Origin: Symbiodinium natans
Taxonomy: Eukaryota; Sar; Dinophyceae; Suessiales; Symbiodiniaceae
Direction: 5' to 3'
Length of the DNA: 60,000 nt
NCBI GenBank assembly: GCA_905221605.1
Contig: CAJNDS010000857.1
Location: 713,817-773,816 of the forward strand
A program made the position numbers and the translations under genes. The notes under the pieces were generated by a model that saw only the letters and a program-made list of their open reading frames with translations, was not told where the DNA came from and searched no databases. This document shows positions 37,923-46,472 of this stretch, piece by piece (the stretch's first letter is position 1; the number at the start of each line of letters is the position of its first letter).

Positions 37923-38840
37923 TCAGACCTCCCAGGGGACGTCTTCCAAGTCTTCAAAGCCACACACTAACCAATCACTGTTGCCTGCTTCTTCTGGGGA
38001 GTCTAGATCCTGAGAACACCCTTCCTCAAGGAAGGTCCAGCCATGTGCGCTGGCTGCAGAAGACAGCGGCGCCAGCAAAGGTTCTACGGGCTCCGTACCT
38101 TGGTGACCTAACTGACGCAAGTCAGCAAGGGAAGCGTAGTCCAGAAACACCGGTCTCCTAACTGCTTGGTCGAGACTCGGCCAGCTCCACGTGCACGCTA
38201 GGAAGCTTTCTAGACAAAGGGCACAGTAGAGCTCGATGCGTCTTCCATCCTCTCCATGCAAGATCGCTGGTTGCCTTTCCCCAGGACCAGGCACGAAGTT
38301 GAGGTTATGGGTTGGAATGTTACCACAGCCAGCGCAATTGAAGTTCAAAAGGCGAAGCCACTGCACGGGCGGGTCGCCTCCCGTTCCCCCGTGGAGCTCT
38401 GCTGGGTCTTCCATGCATCTCCATTGCCCACAAGGTCCGGCTCGGACTGTTTTGCCGGATTTGCTGGTGCGAACAAAATACACGCTACTGTCCTCAGAGA
38501 GGAGCAGCCACTCATTCCGGCCCTTGTGATGCCAGCGAAAGCAGAGTGCTTGGTGGAAAGTCCTGCTTTGGCTGGGACCACAATTGGCTCTATGGGCCCA
38601 AGTTCGCTCTACACTTGCCAGGTTGCTCGAGCTTCTTACCTGGTCTTCCAAAGCTGGAGAAACTCCACAGCCGGCTGTAAGAGGACTCGCATAAGGGAAG
38701 AGTTCCCCAAGCCGGGCTGCTTCGCCCTCCAGTCGGGCCGTGCCTTCCTTCTGGCTCTCTGCATCGCAAGTTGGGTGAGAAGACTCCAACCCGTCACTTG
38801 TTGGCAGTGAGGGTCTCGACTGCACAGGTGCTCTGGACAT
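37923..38840 (-). CDS. Zinc-binding hypothetical protein, 305 aa
   Basis: ATG at 38838-38840. It has an acidic, Ser/Pro-rich N terminus; the middle reads FHQALCFRWHHKGRNEWLLL and SVYFVRTSKSGKTVRAGPCG. Two Cys pairs form a probable zinc site: FNCAGCGNIPTH and, about 35 residues later, LYCALCLESF. It lies just downstream of LINE-B on the same strand. It could be an ORF of another retroelement or a captured fragment; I see no RT domain with it. Confidence 0.45.
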   Translation of the reverse strand: MSRAPVQSRPSLPTSDGLESSHPTCDAESQKEGTARLEGEAARLGELFPYASPLTAGCGVSPALEDQVRSSSNLASVERTWAHRANCGPSQSRTFHQALCFRWHHKGRNEWLLLSEDSSVYFVRTSKSGKTVRAGPCGQWRCMEDPAELHGGTGGDPPVQWLRLLNFNCAGCGNIPTHNLNFVPGPGERQPAILHGEDGRRIELYCALCLESFLACTWSWPSLDQAVRRPVFLDYASLADLRQLGHQGTEPVEPLLAPLSSAASAHGWTFLEEGCSQDLDSPEEAGNSDWLVCGFEDLEDVPWEV

Positions 38841-38892
38841 GGCTCAAATGAAGGCTGTGAAAAAGCAGGCCTGGTACCCAAAACAGTTAGGG

Positions 38893-38985
38893 GACTCGAG
38901 GCTGGTTCACACAGCTACCGCTCTGCTACCTGTGCACCCCACCGGGGTTGAGCCGAGACCTTGAGCCAGGTCACATATATCACTC
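38893..38985 (-). repeat. Repeat at LINE-B 3' flank (copy 1)
   Basis: Shares CGAGGCTGGTTCAC, CAGCTACCGCTC, TGCACCCCACCGGGGTTGAG and CACATATATCA with 45702-45793, at roughly 88 percent identity with small gaps. On the minus strand it contains TAGCAGAGCGG, which fits a Pol III A-box, and GCCTCGAGTCC, close to a B-box, but they are only about 27 bp apart. Confidence 0.65.
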
Positions 38986-39176
38986 GAAAGCGGACTGCGT
39001 CGCTAGCCAGGTTAGGCTCTTCGGAACCGAAGTTCCGGGAAGTATTAACAAAGCACTAAAGAAACTCTCTAGGTGACCTTGGCCTGCTTAACACGGCCGA
39101 ACTATGTGCAGGATCACCGAGAGAAAGCATTGAGGGCTTAACCAGTTCCGCGAGAAGCTCGGCGGCCAACGGCTAC

Positions 39177-42100
39177 TCACTGGTTTGGCACTGTACAAAG
39201 CCCTAGGCAATTGTTCTGCAGGTTGAACTGCCTGGTAGAGATCTTCCAATTGTGCATGGTCTGAGGACTCGCCTCCTTGACTGCATGCAAAAGAAGCTGT
39301 TTTTTATTGGGTCCTTTTTTGGGGGGAGGCGCGGCCTTGGCCTTAGCCTTTCTCTCAAATTTGACTTCATTAGCTGAGGGCAGCGGGCAGTTGGCGAGGA
39401 GGAACTCAGCTCGCTTTCCTAAGAAAGTGGAGATCTCTCGTGCAGTGCTGTCAATTAGCTTGACTTTTGCCACATGCTCTTGTGACAGAATCTCTTTGGC
39501 CTTCTGACCGCACAGCCAGTCTGCATGTCTGTTGGCTTCCCAGGCCCATAGGGAGCCTGCGCCATGCCTGGCTGCGTGCTCCTCTTTGGTTAAGTGCCCT
39601 TTTGTCCAGACCGGTTTTAATCTATTACGGTCATCCTGACCTGCGGTCCATATACCAGGCCAAAGGAAATGGGCGTTGGGGTTTTTAAGTCTGGTGAGCG
39701 CAATTTTGCTATCACAGGCAACAAAATTGTTTTGGTTGGACAGGCCCAACAGGAAGTCAAGTGCCTTTGACTCGGCGTCATTGACCGTGAAACCTACCTG
39801 AAGGGCTCCCACCGCATACCCCACAATCTTGTAGGCTGGATCCGGCTCCGGGCCTTGCCAGCAGCATGCCGGCAGATGGCCGTCCTTGCGCTGTATGGCA
39901 ACTAAGCTCCAGGTTGCCATTCTGAGCCTGGGATCGGAGGCCTGTGGTCCTCCTGATCCGTCTGTACCAAACCAGACAGGTTGGCAACTCTGTGCCGCTT
40001 CTTCAAGGTTTCCCTCAACAAGGGTTTCAAGGACCAAGGGAGGGTGGTCAGGGTGCTTGGTAAGCGGGGCTGGGACTAGCCCTCTCAGCCAGAAACATTC
40101 TGGTGCATCCACCCTGCTCCTCCACTCAGGGTCGGGGCCAATGTCGTGCGCTGCCCACGCAGGGCAAGTGTGGAGCGCATGCACGAAGGAGTTGGCCCCA
40201 CCGCACCTCGTGCACACCGCGTGCCCGCCATGTCCATTGAAGGCTACAGCGCCTTGCCAGACCATACGTAGCCCTGTTACCTTTAGAGTGTTCCCTTTGG
40301 CCTTTCTTAGCAGGCTCCTGTGGGTCGACCAATCTAAACCATGCTCGGCTCCTCCGCCGCCGTGCTGGCTTGCAATTCGCCCCCAACGATCGCGCAGCAT
40401 GGCTCCACGCAGCTGCTCCTTCACCTGCCGTGCCGTAATGGCGTTTCCCCACTCGAGTCTAATGGTGAGGTCTGGCCTCGACCAGACTTCCATGGTGGGA
40501 GCTTCAAAACCCATGTCGCGAAGATAGCACACCATAGCTGCAATCGGGCCAGCTGCTAGTCTCCAGGGGTGAGCCGCTCTCGCAAGTCTTTTCCACGTTA
40601 CCCCCCATGCTTGTTGAAAGCGTGGCGCGCACGGGCCATTGATAGCAACGCACCGGCTTAGGCTGTCCCAATGTTCCAGAACGATGCGGATAACCGGGTC
40701 TTGGACATTAAACTCGCCCATATCAAAGACCACGTCCGCTGAACCAAGCGCCAGTCTGGTGGAGTGGGACACCGCCATTCCCCTCACCACCTTCATTCTC
40801 TTTGGAGATAGCCCTTGGGCCTGGTGCCCCCAGGTGCCTGCCGTAAAGGCGCTGGTTTTGAAAGCGCGAATCGCATGCTTTTTCTGGCCTAGCCCTAACC
40901 GATGAAGTTTGCCGCTCCTCTTGACCGCTTTCTGAATGCGGCTGTTTGAGGTCTTTACCCGCCTCCTTCGGCCTCCAGACGAATCCGCCCCCAGGTCTTT
41001 GACGAGACTTTGCACCTGCGGCTCTTTGACCTTTCTCCTGATACGGAGTTCTTTTTCCGCAGACCCATCAGAGCATACGAAAGCGGACTTCCGGATGCTG
41101 AGCTGCAGCTTGGCTGCTCCTAGCTCCGACTGAAGCGTGCGGAACACTGCAAGCGCCTGCCTGGCTGCTGTCTGCGGTTCGCGGTGCTCGACATCGACAG
41201 AGATGTCATCCAGCCATACATCCATGGACTGGATCCGGTTCGACTGGTAAACTTTCTGGCAAGTGGGAAACAGTGCCAGCTTTGCCAGGGCAGGGGCTAT
41301 GGGGCAGCCTGCCATTATGCCCCTGCTGGCCCATAAGGGGTGAGAAACTCGACCCTCAGAGGAGATCAGTCTTTCGCCTCGATATATCTGGAGCGCTATA
41401 TTGAGGACGACCTGGGGGAAACCCAGGATTTTGGCTTGTTGGATCAACAGCTCATGCTCGACTGTCTCATAAAAGGTCGTGAGGTCGATGAAAATACTCA
41501 CCCGACTTAAACCTCTCGAACGGCTGATTTCGGAGAGGAAGACTCTGCGGACAGAAATGTCCAAGCAAGCTTGTCCTGGACGGGCCGCGTCCCACGGGGC
41601 TACAAGCTCAAAGCGGGCTATCCATTCAGCCACCAGGTTGTACCTGGCTTGGGTCCAAAGCTTGTACGCTACATGGCATAAAGCAATCGGGCGTTCAATC
41701 TCTTCCGACTTAACAAGCATGGTGACCTGAGTGGTACACCACTGATGCGGGGCCTGGCCGGTTTTTTCCACAAGGTGAAAGAAATGGGTGAGATCCTCGA
41801 CCCGTTTTTCAGGCAGGGCTTTAAGGAAGGGAATCGTCCATCCATCTGGTCCTGGGGCTTTCAGAGGCAGACGTTTGATGCGGAGCATGATTGCCAGCGG
41901 GTCTAGCGGAGGGAGTAGCTCGGCCTCTCGCTTGGCTTCTTCGAGCAGTAGGGGAAAAACGGTTGGAACAGGCTCGAACTCTCCTTGCCAAATCGGTTGC
42001 CACTGGGCCAATCGACAGTATGGACGTAGCATGGGTTCCATTGTTTGGAAAGGCCTATCCAGACCAGATTCATGGCTTTTCATGGCACGGAAGAGAGGCC

Positions 42101-44243
42101 TCATTCCTTTCTGAACGGCGCCGTCAAGCCACTCCTTGTAACGCTCCTTATCGCAACGGACGTGCTCCTTTTGGGCCTTTGAGGCTTCGTCCTGGATCCA
42201 CTTGCGGGTATCGATGTCGTCTTCCCCGGCGAGAAGGGATTTGATCTTTGCCTGTTTGTCGCCATTGATTTCCTGGGCCTCGGAATCAATCAGGCCTGAC
42301 AACAGGTTCTCGAGCTCATCGGCCTTGATGATTTTTTGGGGGGTTTTTGTTGTCCAGACCTGCAGCCTCTGCCATTTTGCATGATTGTCCGTGTACTTAA
42401 AGACTTTGGACGGGGCCAGAAGTCGACCGTGTTTCAATGACAAGGTGATGCCCCGGACGGCGGTTTCTTCGGGACACACCGTTGCCGAACACTCTTGTGC
42501 CAGGGCGGCAAATGCCAGCGAGACTTCATCAGAAATCTCGCGCCCCATCCACTTGATATGCGTGATGCACAGCAATTTCCTGCTACACCCTGCCACTTCA
42601 CCAACAGGTCCAAACGCAGGAAGCTGGAAAACCTTACACTGGCCCCCCATCGTATCGCAAGTGAGGATCAGGCTAGAGTGGGGCCGATGTGGAGCAGTCC
42701 AATCTGCAGCGATGCTGGAGATGCTCCTGAGCTTGCTACTGCAGATGCAGTAGTCAAGTTCGTTGCCGCTATCACACGTAGCCTGCCCAGTCACAATCGG
42801 GTAGGCCTGGAGTTCACTGAGGATGTTACTGGCCAGGAGCTCCTCCGGAGCCACATTCCAATCCCCTATGGCAAACCAGTGCCCGGAGTGAGCCTTTATA
42901 TTTGCCATTAGGTGGGACAGGATTTCAGCATTAGGGTGCGAATCATACGCTACACCTGACCGCAAGTAGACGCTGAAACATGCAATCTCCGCCTGTCTAG
43001 TTCTGACCGCAACTGCAGTGAAACCGCCCCCCTCAAAAGAAACATGATTTAAGAACCGGGCTTGCCAATGCTTACGGACCAAGATCCCCGTACCTCCGAG
43101 GACTCCTTTCCCTTGACCAGGGGAGCCCGACCCACCATGCAACTCATAGCCGCATCGTGCTGCTTTCCGGGCCGCTGACTCTCTTGAGTCTCCGATAAGG
43201 TGGGTTTCTTGAAGGCACACTACCGGCTCCTTGAGTTGGTCAAGCCAGGTAACAATTTCCGCCCTCCAACTGGTGACATTGGAAGAGCGAATTTGAAGTG
43301 GTTCTTTGGAGGGAAGGCTTAGCTGCTGTTGCACGTCCTTGAGAGCCATCCTCAAGGGTGATACCCCTACCGACGGGCCTCGAGAAGCACAGCTGAAAAG
43401 CTGCTCCAAGGTCCAGTGCTCCAATAGCCCTTCGTTCTGAGGGGCTTGGTCCGCTAGTTCAATGATTGTCTCTTCGGCTTCGGCACTGATAGCGTGCTGT
43501 CCGTCGAGTTGAACCTCTAACTTGTGCCACAGCTTGGCTTGCTTTCGGTTTCGTGGTTCCACGAGGGCATGCTTCTTCCTGGTTTTTTGACCAGTATGCC
43601 CTGAAGGTAGTCTGGTTCCCACTGAAGCTGTACAAGTTGCTGGGGTTTGCGTCATGTCGCTATCATCTAGCAAAGACGCGGGAAAGAATTTGGGGCCACT
43701 GAGGCCGACTGGCGACTCCGCTTTAACAAAGGCCAGTGCTGTCTTTCTGGGAGTGGTCTTTCTCCTACTCCTCAAAAGCCACTTGTTTACACTAGCCGTA
43801 CCTTCTGCACAAACAGGCTGCTCCTGCGTGCTGAAGGAGAAACTCTCTTCATGCTCCGTATCCGCCGGTAAGAGCAGGGGAGTAGCTCCTCGGTCAGAGT
43901 CGAGAGTAGTCGGAGTGCTGCAAAATTGCGCCCCAAACCCTTGTGTGGGAACTGGGGCTTGCTCATCATGAGCCATGGTCGTGTAAGTCTTGCAGGCGGA
44001 GTCCAGCCTGTTTAGAACATATTTGACCACAGGGCTCAGTCGCGGGCCTTGACTGCCCTGGGTCTCCTTGCCTCCTTGCTTCGGTCTCCAATGGCGCCGA
44101 ATCCTGTGACCCTCCTGAGGAGGCAGAAAAACTAGCTGCTCCAACGGTGCACATCCACCTGCAATACTGCAAAACTGTGACGCGTACGCTGCGGGCCCTT
44201 GCCAGAGGGAGTGCCGCGCCTCACTCCACTGTGGCCCTGTGCC
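39177..44243 (-). CDS. LINE-B ORF2: endonuclease-RT-RNase H, up to about 1,655 aa
   Basis: Retrotransposition enzyme. The first ATG is at 43974-43976; the same frame runs back without a stop to the ORF1 TAG at 44244. Counting from 44144, the endonuclease spans about 283-500 (SNVTSW, CLQETHL, AIGDWNVAPEE, ELDYCIC, PHRPHSSLIL). The RT spans about 755-1010: APGPDGWTIPF, FIDLTTFYETV, GIMAGCPIAPA and VWLDDISVDV, the last with LDD rather than YADD. A CxxC pair (VCTRCGGANSFVHALHTC) follows near 1345. RNase H is about 1390-1560: FGTDGSGG, NDAESKALDFLL, VACDSK, NRHADWL. All catalytic residues are present and the frame is uninterrupted, so this copy may be functional apart from the ORF1 stop question. 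Confidence 0.9.
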   Translation of the reverse strand, partial: GTGPQWSEARHSLWQGPAAYASQFCSIAGGCAPLEQLVFLPPQEGHRIRRHWRPKQGGKETQGSQGPRLSPVVKYVLNRLDSACKTYTTMAHDEQAPVPTQGFGAQFCSTPTTLDSDRGATPLLLPADTEHEESFSFSTQEQPVCAEGTASVNKWLLRSRRKTTPRKTALAFVKAESPVGLSGPKFFPASLLDDSDMTQTPATCTASVGTRLPSGHTGQKTRKKHALVEPRNRKQAKLWHKLEVQLDGQHAISAEAEETIIELADQAPQNEGLLEHWTLEQLFSCASRGPSVGVSPLRMALKDVQQQLSLPSKEPLQIRSSNVTSWRAEIVTWLDQLKEPVVCLQETHLIGDSRESAARKAARCGYELHGGSGSPGQGKGVLGGTGILVRKHWQARFLNHVSFEGGGFTAVAVRTRQAEIACFSVYLRSGVAYDSHPNAEILSHLMANIKAHSGHWFAIGDWNVAPEELLASNILSELQAYPIVTGQATCDSGNELDYCICSSKLRSISSIAADWTAPHRPHSSLILTCDTMGGQCKVFQLPAFGPVGEVAGCSRKLLCITHIKWMGREISDEVSLAFAALAQECSATVCPEETAVRGITLSLKHGRLLAPSKVFKYTDNHAKWQRLQVWTTKTPQKIIKADELENLLSGLIDSEAQEINGDKQAKIKSLLAGEDDIDTRKWIQDEASKAQKEHVRCDKERYKEWLDGAVQKGMRPLFRAMKSHESGLDRPFQTMEPMLRPYCRLAQWQPIWQGEFEPVPTVFPLLLEEAKREAELLPPLDPLAIMLRIKRLPLKAPGPDGWTIPFLKALPEKRVEDLTHFFHLVEKTGQAPHQWCTTQVTMLVKSEEIERPIALCHVAYKLWTQARYNLVAEWIARFELVAPWDAARPGQACLDISVRRVFLSEISRSRGLSRVSIFIDLTTFYETVEHELLIQQAKILGFPQVVLNIALQIYRGERLISSEGRVSHPLWASRGIMAGCPIAPALAKLALFPTCQKVYQSNRIQSMDVWLDDISVDVEHREPQTAARQALAVFRTLQSELGAAKLQLSIRKSAFVCSDGSAEKELRIRRKVKEPQVQSLVKDLGADSSGGRRRRVKTSNSRIQKAVKRSGKLHRLGLGQKKHAIRAFKTSAFTAGTWGHQAQGLSPKRMKVVRGMAVSHSTRLALGSADVVFDMGEFNVQDPVIRIVLEHWDSLSRCVAINGPCAPRFQQAWGVTWKRLARAAHPWRLAAGPIAAMVCYLRDMGFEAPTMEVWSRPDLTIRLEWGNAITARQVKEQLRGAMLRDRWGRIASQHGGGGAEHGLDWSTHRSLLRKAKGNTLKVTGLRMVWQGAVAFNGHGGHAVCTRCGGANSFVHALHTCPAWAAHDIGPDPEWRSRVDAPECFWLRGLVPAPLTKHPDHPPLVLETLVEGNLEEAAQSCQPVWFGTDGSGGPQASDPRLRMATWSLVAIQRKDGHLPACCWQGPEPDPAYKIVGYAVGALQVGFTVNDAESKALDFLLGLSNQNNFVACDSKIALTRLKNPNAHFLWPGIWTAGQDDRNRLKPVWTKGHLTKEEHAARHGAGSLWAWEANRHADWLCGQKAKEILSQEHVAKVKLIDSTAREISTFLGKRAEFLLANCPLPSANEVKFERKAKAKAAPPPKKGPNKKQLLLHAVKEASPQTMHNWKISTRQFNLQNNCLGLCTVPNQ

Positions 44244-44246
44244 CTA
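44244..44246 (-). promoter_or_regulatory. In-frame UAG separating ORF1 and ORF2
   Basis: I followed the frame codon by codon from 44246 to 44142: after CTG TAG there is no further stop and the frame flows into ORF2. The next base is G (UAG GGC). This is consistent with amber readthrough, with reinitiation at 43976, or with a recent nonsense mutation in a fused ORF. Confidence 0.5.
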
Positions 44247-45206
44247 CAGATGCTCATCCTGACTTTCAAGGGGAGTAGCTCGACCCTCGGTCGGGCTACT
44301 CCGAAAATCCAATCTTCTTCTTGTCGGGCCGAACTCTGTTCCCTCTGGAAGGGCAGTACCTATCAACTCGGCCGGTACTCCCACCTCCTTCTTCCAGGTG
44401 GGGAAATTCTGGGGCTCCCCTTCTTCGGCCTCATGTCTGAGATGCTTGTTCAGCTGCGCCTGCTGCTCAGGCGTGAGAGCAATGCCGGCACATCTTAGGA
44501 GCCTGCTGGCTTCAACGGCCTGCTTTGGTTGATCCTCCTTTTCAACCTGCTCCTTGACTGCGGATTGGATCCTGAGGATGTCCTGCTCTTTCTGGGCGAT
44601 TTTCTCCGACATTGCTGCAAGTTCTTTCATACTCATCTCAAACTGTTCCTTGAGCCTTTCGGTGCGGCTTTGGAGCTGAACCTTCTTGGCAATGAGCGAG
44701 CGAAGCTCATTCGTGTTCTGTTTGTAGGCCGCCATTGTTTTCTGAAGTCGCACTTTTGGTGGAACCTCCTCCATTTGCTCATCCTTGGGCTCCTCTATGC
44801 CTGCTTCCTTGAGCAGAATTTTGGCTGCTTCATCTGCTCCGTTCCACAGGCTCTGTGCGGCCTCCTTGTATTCTTGATCAGACATGGCTCCTGTGGCTTC
44901 CAGGCCCGGGGGTGGTTGCGGGTGCTTCGGGGTCCAGCCTGCCGCTTCTAACGCAGTCCGGGCTCCTTCGTCCAGGTGCTGCCATGCCTGATCGAGGGCC
45001 TTCACAGCTCTGATGCCCTTTTGAGCTTTTGGGGAGATTCTCACCCGCTCTGGCGTCCACTTCCTCTCTGTGCCCCAGGACCAAGCCCCCGTTTTCTTTG
45101 GCTTCTTTTTCCACTGTTTGCCACAATGCCAGCAGGTGGGATACCAAGCTAGGTCCTGGCGAGGAACCCATCCTGTGTAGCAATGCTCGCAGGTTGTGAA
45201 GCTCAT
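44244..45206 (-). CDS. LINE-B ORF1: zinc-ribbon and coiled-coil protein, 320 aa
   Basis: Probable RNA-binding chaperone of the LINE. ATG at 45204-45206. Residues 6-28 hold TCEHC...PTCWHC, two CxxC pairs forming a zinc ribbon. A basic region follows (KKKPKKTG). Residues about 155-240 are Lys/Glu/Gln-rich with heptad pattern (LQKTMAAYKQNTNELRSL, EKIAQKEQDILRIQSAVKEQ), a likely coiled coil for trimerisation as in other LINE ORF1 proteins. It ends in TAG, and ORF2 follows in the same frame. Confidence 0.8.
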   Translation of the reverse strand: MSFTTCEHCYTGWVPRQDLAWYPTCWHCGKQWKKKPKKTGAWSWGTERKWTPERVRISPKAQKGIRAVKALDQAWQHLDEGARTALEAAGWTPKHPQPPPGLEATGAMSDQEYKEAAQSLWNGADEAAKILLKEAGIEEPKDEQMEEVPPKVRLQKTMAAYKQNTNELRSLIAKKVQLQSRTERLKEQFEMSMKELAAMSEKIAQKEQDILRIQSAVKEQVEKEDQPKQAVEASRLLRCAGIALTPEQQAQLNKHLRHEAEEGEPQNFPTWKKEVGVPAELIGTALPEGTEFGPTRRRLDFRSSPTEGRATPLESQDEHL

Positions 45207-45260
45207 CTTGGTCAGGAAAAGCCAAGTAGAAAACAGAGGCTCCTAGCCTGAAGGAAGGGC

Positions 45261-45506
45261 TCAGATGTTGGACTTATTGAGTTCGGCACACCACTTCTGC
45301 CGGCGGGCCTCCGACAGAAGTTTCCCAGCGTCTACGATCCAGTCGTTCCTGGTCTTAGACCAACGAGCCAAAGCACGGAGTTGGTTTGTGACCCTCTGCC
45401 CCGGTGTGAGGTCGCGGGCACTGGGCTGCTCCTCGAACTCGGCTTGTAAATAGGGCTTGATTGATTCCTCCAAGGGAACCCTCTCGGCTACCCCAAAACG
45501 CTGCAC
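45261..45506 (-). CDS. Small ORF upstream of LINE-B ORF1, 81 aa
   Basis: Reads QRFGVAERVPLEESIKPYLQ and ends ARRQKWCAELNKSNI. Helical and charged, no known family. It could be an upstream ORF or the end of an earlier ORF of the element. Confidence 0.35.
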   Translation of the reverse strand: MQRFGVAERVPLEESIKPYLQAEFEEQPSARDLTPGQRVTNQLRALARWSKTRNDWIVDAGKLLSEARRQKWCAELNKSNI

Positions 45507-45701
45507 CTCGGGGGTGCGAGATCGCTCTCTGCCCGCCGTGGTGTGGGGGACCCCTGGCCGGAGGCCGGAGGGAACAAGGAGAGACTCACTTGCTGCTCAG
45601 CCTAGCAACAAGGGAGAGACTCGCCTTGCACTGACACACAGATGGCTCTAACTACGGACAAGCTGGGGTTGAATGAGGCCTGTTCCCCAACGACTGTTTG
45701 A

Positions 45702-45793
45702 GGACTCGAGGCTGGTTCACCACAGCTACCGCTCAGCTACTGTGTGCACCCCACCGGGGTTGAGCCGAAACTTGAGCCAGTCACATATATCAA
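45702..45793 (-). repeat. Repeat at LINE-B 5' flank (copy 2)
   Basis: Counterpart of 38893-38985. It carries the A-box-like TAGCTGAGCGG on the minus strand. Its position at the outer ends of LINE-B on both sides could reflect a long target duplication, a preferred target, or a tRNA-derived module. Confidence 0.6.
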
Positions 45794-45995
45794 CTCCCCC
45801 TCATGACCAAGAGTTTCACTGTTGGTCACGTCAACTAAGCTCCACGCAAAGCCAACTAAGCTCCTCGCCGGGGCGCGCATTCCTCAGTCCTAGACCGCTG
45901 CACTGCTTCAGACCGCTGGAGGTCGACTAACTCTCGCAAAGCAACCTGGCTGGGCGGGTGGGCGGGCAAGCCAGGGGCGGGCGGGCGGGCGCGAA

Positions 45996-46472
45996 TTACC
46001 GCAGTCGCAAGCTTTCCAGGGCGACGTCCGCGAAAGCTGGCGGATAGTGCTGCGTTTCTTTGAGATCAAAGTTTCGTGAATGATCTCCCTTGCAGGTACA
46101 TGCAAACGTTTCGGACATTGTTCGCACAAACTGTTCATCGTTCGACATCAGTTTCCAAATCTTTCGGATAGGTAATCCATCTCTGCCTACCAAGCCTGAA
46201 ACACAGCCGTGCACTTCGCCAGTGTAATGGGTTCTTTGCTTTGCAAACGAACGGGTGCTTGCCCATCCCCAGTAGGCACACCGCTGCGGCCATTCTATGA
46301 CCCATACCCCCACTTGCGGGTGGTTCACCATCACTAAGAAGCTCCGCCAGAGTTTGCGATGCACCGTGAACAAAGCTTGTAGATGGTCCTGATAGCCCGG
46401 CCGATCTTCGTGTCGCCGTTGGTACGGGCTACCTCCGGTACAAGGAGTGCTGCTCCAGAAAACAACCTTCAT
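45996..46472 (-). CDS. Copia ORF3 downstream of pol, 158 aa
   Basis: Its ATG overlaps the pol stop (GGATGA at 46469-46472), pointing to coupled translation. It reads MKVVFWSSTPCTGGSPYQRR, then LFTVHRKLWRSFLVM, VWVIEWPQRCAYW, and later MSETFACTCKGDHSRNF. I recognise no enzyme family. The position after pol is where extra or env-like genes sit in LTR elements, but there is no signal peptide or membrane segment. The VIEWPxRCAYW phrase would be a good search seed. Confidence 0.55.
   Translation of the reverse strand: MKVVFWSSTPCTGGSPYQRRHEDRPGYQDHLQALFTVHRKLWRSFLVMVNHPQVGVWVIEWPQRCAYWGWASTRSFAKQRTHYTGEVHGCVSGLVGRDGLPIRKIWKLMSNDEQFVRTMSETFACTCKGDHSRNFDLKETQHYPPAFADVALESLRLR

Larger units (their letters stand above)
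38969..45701 (-). mobile_element. LINE-B non-LTR retrotransposon
   Basis: On the minus strand: leader with a small ORF (45506-45261), zinc/coiled-coil ORF1 (45206-44244), endonuclease-RT-RNase H ORF2 and a 3' untranslated region ending near TGATATATGTGA at 38969. The 3' end is defined by the truncated copy at 36479-36752. The 5' boundary is uncertain; 45701 is the edge of the flanking repeat at 45702-45793. Confidence 0.85.

Noticed and set aside
38893-38985. A tRNA gene
   Set aside because: A- and B-box-like motifs are present but only about 27 bp apart, and no cloverleaf with acceptor stem can be drawn; kept as a repeat only.
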